In this document: one piece after another, positions 5,657 to 6,648 of the stretch
Layout: each line of letters starts with the position of its first letter
Numbering within the stretch: position 1 is the stretch's first letter
Assembly: GCA_021850745.1 (NCBI GenBank)
Contig: JAJZKX010000105.1
Span: 1-6,648 of the forward strand
Reading direction: 5' to 3'
DNA from: Thermoplasmata archaeon
GTDB lineage: Archaea; Thermoplasmatota; Thermoplasmata; Thermoplasmatales; Thermoplasmataceae
Length of the DNA stretch: 6,648 nucleotides
The notes under the pieces: generated by a model
Told to the model about the DNA's origin: nothing
What the model saw: only the letters and a program-made list of their open reading frames with translations
Databases searched by the model: none
Made by a program: the position numbers and the translations under genes

Positions 5657-5760
5657 TTTTTCCTGAGACCGTACCTGCAGAGTTATTTGCATATGGTCTT
5701 TTATTATCAAGCCAGACGTGTTACTGTGAAAAATACAAGTATCTTGAATTAAGCAGTCAG

Positions 5761-5769
5761 GTTATATAG
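5761..5769 (+). promoter_or_regulatory. TATA box for carbamate kinase
   Basis: GTTATATAG is centred about 39 nt before the ATG at 5804. A start site near 5791 would leave a leader of about 12 nt that just includes the GGGGAG ribosome site. Confidence 0.5.
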
Positions 5770-5793
5770 TTGTCTGGAATCACATAATCTCCC

Positions 5794-5799
5794 GGGGAG
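5794..5799 (+). promoter_or_regulatory. Ribosome binding site for carbamate kinase
   Basis: GGGGAG lies 4 nt before the ATG at 5804-5806. The spacing is short but usable, and it supports this ATG. Confidence 0.4.
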
Positions 5800-5803
5800 T
5801 TTT

Positions 5804-6648
5804 ATGGAAAGGATTCTTATCGCTTTCGGAGGAAACGCACTTCTCAGGAATGGTGACGATTCCTCATATGATATGCAGCTGCGGCGAGCCGCTGAGGCCA
5901 TGGAGAAAATATGGAAAGTTGTTCTGGACAACGAGGTGATCATTACCCATGGAAACGGACCGCAGGTCGGAAACATACTGCTCCAGAATGAGCACTCACG
6001 GGATATTACGCATCCCATGCCGCTTCACGCCTGTGGCTCAATGTCACAGGGGCTCATCGGCGAGATACTGATCACTGCATATGATGAAATGAAGACAAGG
6101 TACGGAGTCTCAAAGGATGCAGCCGTAATATTCACCAGGACTGTGGTGAATGAAGAAGATGAGGCTTTTCACAACCCCAGTAAACCAATAGGCCCATATT
6201 ACAGCAGCGAAGATGCAGGGAAGTATATGAAGGAGAGTGGATGGGTCATGAAGGAGGAGCCCGGGAAGGGGTTCAGAAGAGTCGTGCCATCGCCATATCC
6301 AGTTGATATTGCTGAAAGATCCGCCATATTCTCAATGCTGACGTCCGGATACCTGCCAATATGTGTTGGTGGAGGAGGTATTCCAGTAATAAAGACCGTG
6401 TCCGGATACAGAGGTGTGGATGCCGTGATTGACAAGGATCTTGCTTCTTCCCTGATGGCAAACATCCTTGAAGCCCATAAATTTGTCATTCTTACAGATG
6501 TGGATGGAGTATACCTCAGGTACGGGAAGCCGGACCAGGAAAAGCTTGCAAGAATCAGTGCAGGCGATCTGAGGAAGCTTTACACCCAGGGGAGTTTCCC
6601 CGGAGGGAGCATCGGACCGAAGGTCAGGGCTGCACTGGAGTTTGTGGA
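5804..6648 (+). CDS. arcC: Carbamate kinase (3' end outside window)
   Basis: Carbamate kinase interconverts carbamoyl phosphate + ADP and carbamate + ATP, in the cytoplasm. I translated the frame from 5804 to the window end: 281 residues without a stop, of the usual 310-315. Family motifs appear in order: FGGNALL (8-14), THGNGPQVG (48-56), CGSMSQG (77-83), the lid sequence NPSKPIGPYY (124-133), PSPYPVDI (162-169), VGGGGIPV (188-195), DAVIDKDLAS (206-215), LTDVDGVY, and FPGGSIGPK near the cut. The DKDLAS segment carries the Lys and Asp expected at the nucleotide/carbamoyl site. In archaea the enzyme can make ATP from carbamoyl phosphate or make carbamoyl phosphate from carbamate. No arginine deiminase or ornithine carbamoyltransferase is visible, so direction is undecided. 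The ATG is supported by GGGGAG and a TATA box. It is divergent from mqnD. Confidence 0.95.
   Translation, partial: MERILIAFGGNALLRNGDDSSYDMQLRRAAEAMEKIWKVVLDNEVIITHGNGPQVGNILLQNEHSRDITHPMPLHACGSMSQGLIGEILITAYDEMKTRYGVSKDAAVIFTRTVVNEEDEAFHNPSKPIGPYYSSEDAGKYMKESGWVMKEEPGKGFRRVVPSPYPVDIAERSAIFSMLTSGYLPICVGGGGIPVIKTVSGYRGVDAVIDKDLASSLMANILEAHKFVILTDVDGVYLRYGKPDQEKLARISAGDLRKLYTQGSFPGGSIGPKVRAALEFV

Noticed and set aside
520..5672. Shared 9-mer ACGGTCTCA in the ABC ATPase promoter (520-528) and upstream of mqnD (5664-5672, minus strand)
   Set aside because: The two copies differ in orientation and distance to their genes, and a 9-base match among the intergenic regions is likely by chance.
5712..5777. 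CCACAC-like pair: CCAGAC (5712-5717) and inverted GTCTGG (5772-5777) around the carbamate kinase TATA box
   Set aside because: Six-base inverted copies 54 nt apart are expected by chance in this much sequence; no further symmetry supports an operator.
5749..6489. Minus-strand frames opposite carbamate kinase
   Set aside because: The plus-strand frame shows every carbamate kinase motif; the opposite frames are shadows.
1..6648. CRISPR arrays, tRNA or rRNA genes, insertion sequences
   Set aside because: No regularly spaced repeats, no recognisable cloverleaf or rRNA segment, and no transposase or terminal inverted repeats were seen on reading both strands.

Overview
The window most likely comes from an archaeon, probably a member of the Thermoplasmata (Thermoplasmatales-like). 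The evidence is archaeal TATA-like boxes about 23-27 nt before several start codons (which implies leaderless mRNAs), Arg codons dominated by AGG/AGA, an encapsulin fused to ferritin as in Pyrococcus, and a futalosine-pathway quinone gene. The lineage is an inference from style and gene content; no rRNA or other marker is present.

Layout. Positions 1-510 (minus) hold the N-terminal 170 codons of an ABC transporter ATPase. Positions 564-1580 (minus) hold a 338-residue fusion of a ferritin-like iron-oxidising domain to an encapsulin (HK97-fold) shell domain, with its own TATA box and a perfect 10-bp palindrome beside the start codon. Positions 1581-1902 have no convincing gene. Positions 1903-2670 (minus) hold a membrane protein with two copies of a TPR-like helical module either side of a two-helix membrane hairpin. 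Positions 2786-4105 (minus) hold a 12-helix major facilitator transporter resembling phosphate:H+ symporters. It is divergent from 4183-4788 (plus), a six-helix NicO/UreH-like metal transporter candidate, and a near-symmetric TATA box lies between them. Positions 4813-5628 (minus) hold mqnD, convergent with the transporter and ending inside a 9-bp inverted repeat. Positions 5804-6648 (plus) hold carbamate kinase, cut off by the window end.

The genes do not form one operon; most carry their own promoter signal. The most notable element is the encapsulin-ferritin fusion, an iron-storage nanocompartment in which shell and cargo are one polypeptide. The adjacent ABC ATPase and the nearby metal-transporter candidate make a metal-handling theme possible, but the sequence does not prove a functional link. 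The duplicated TPR-membrane protein is the least understood gene here. No CRISPR array, insertion sequence, tRNA or rRNA was seen.
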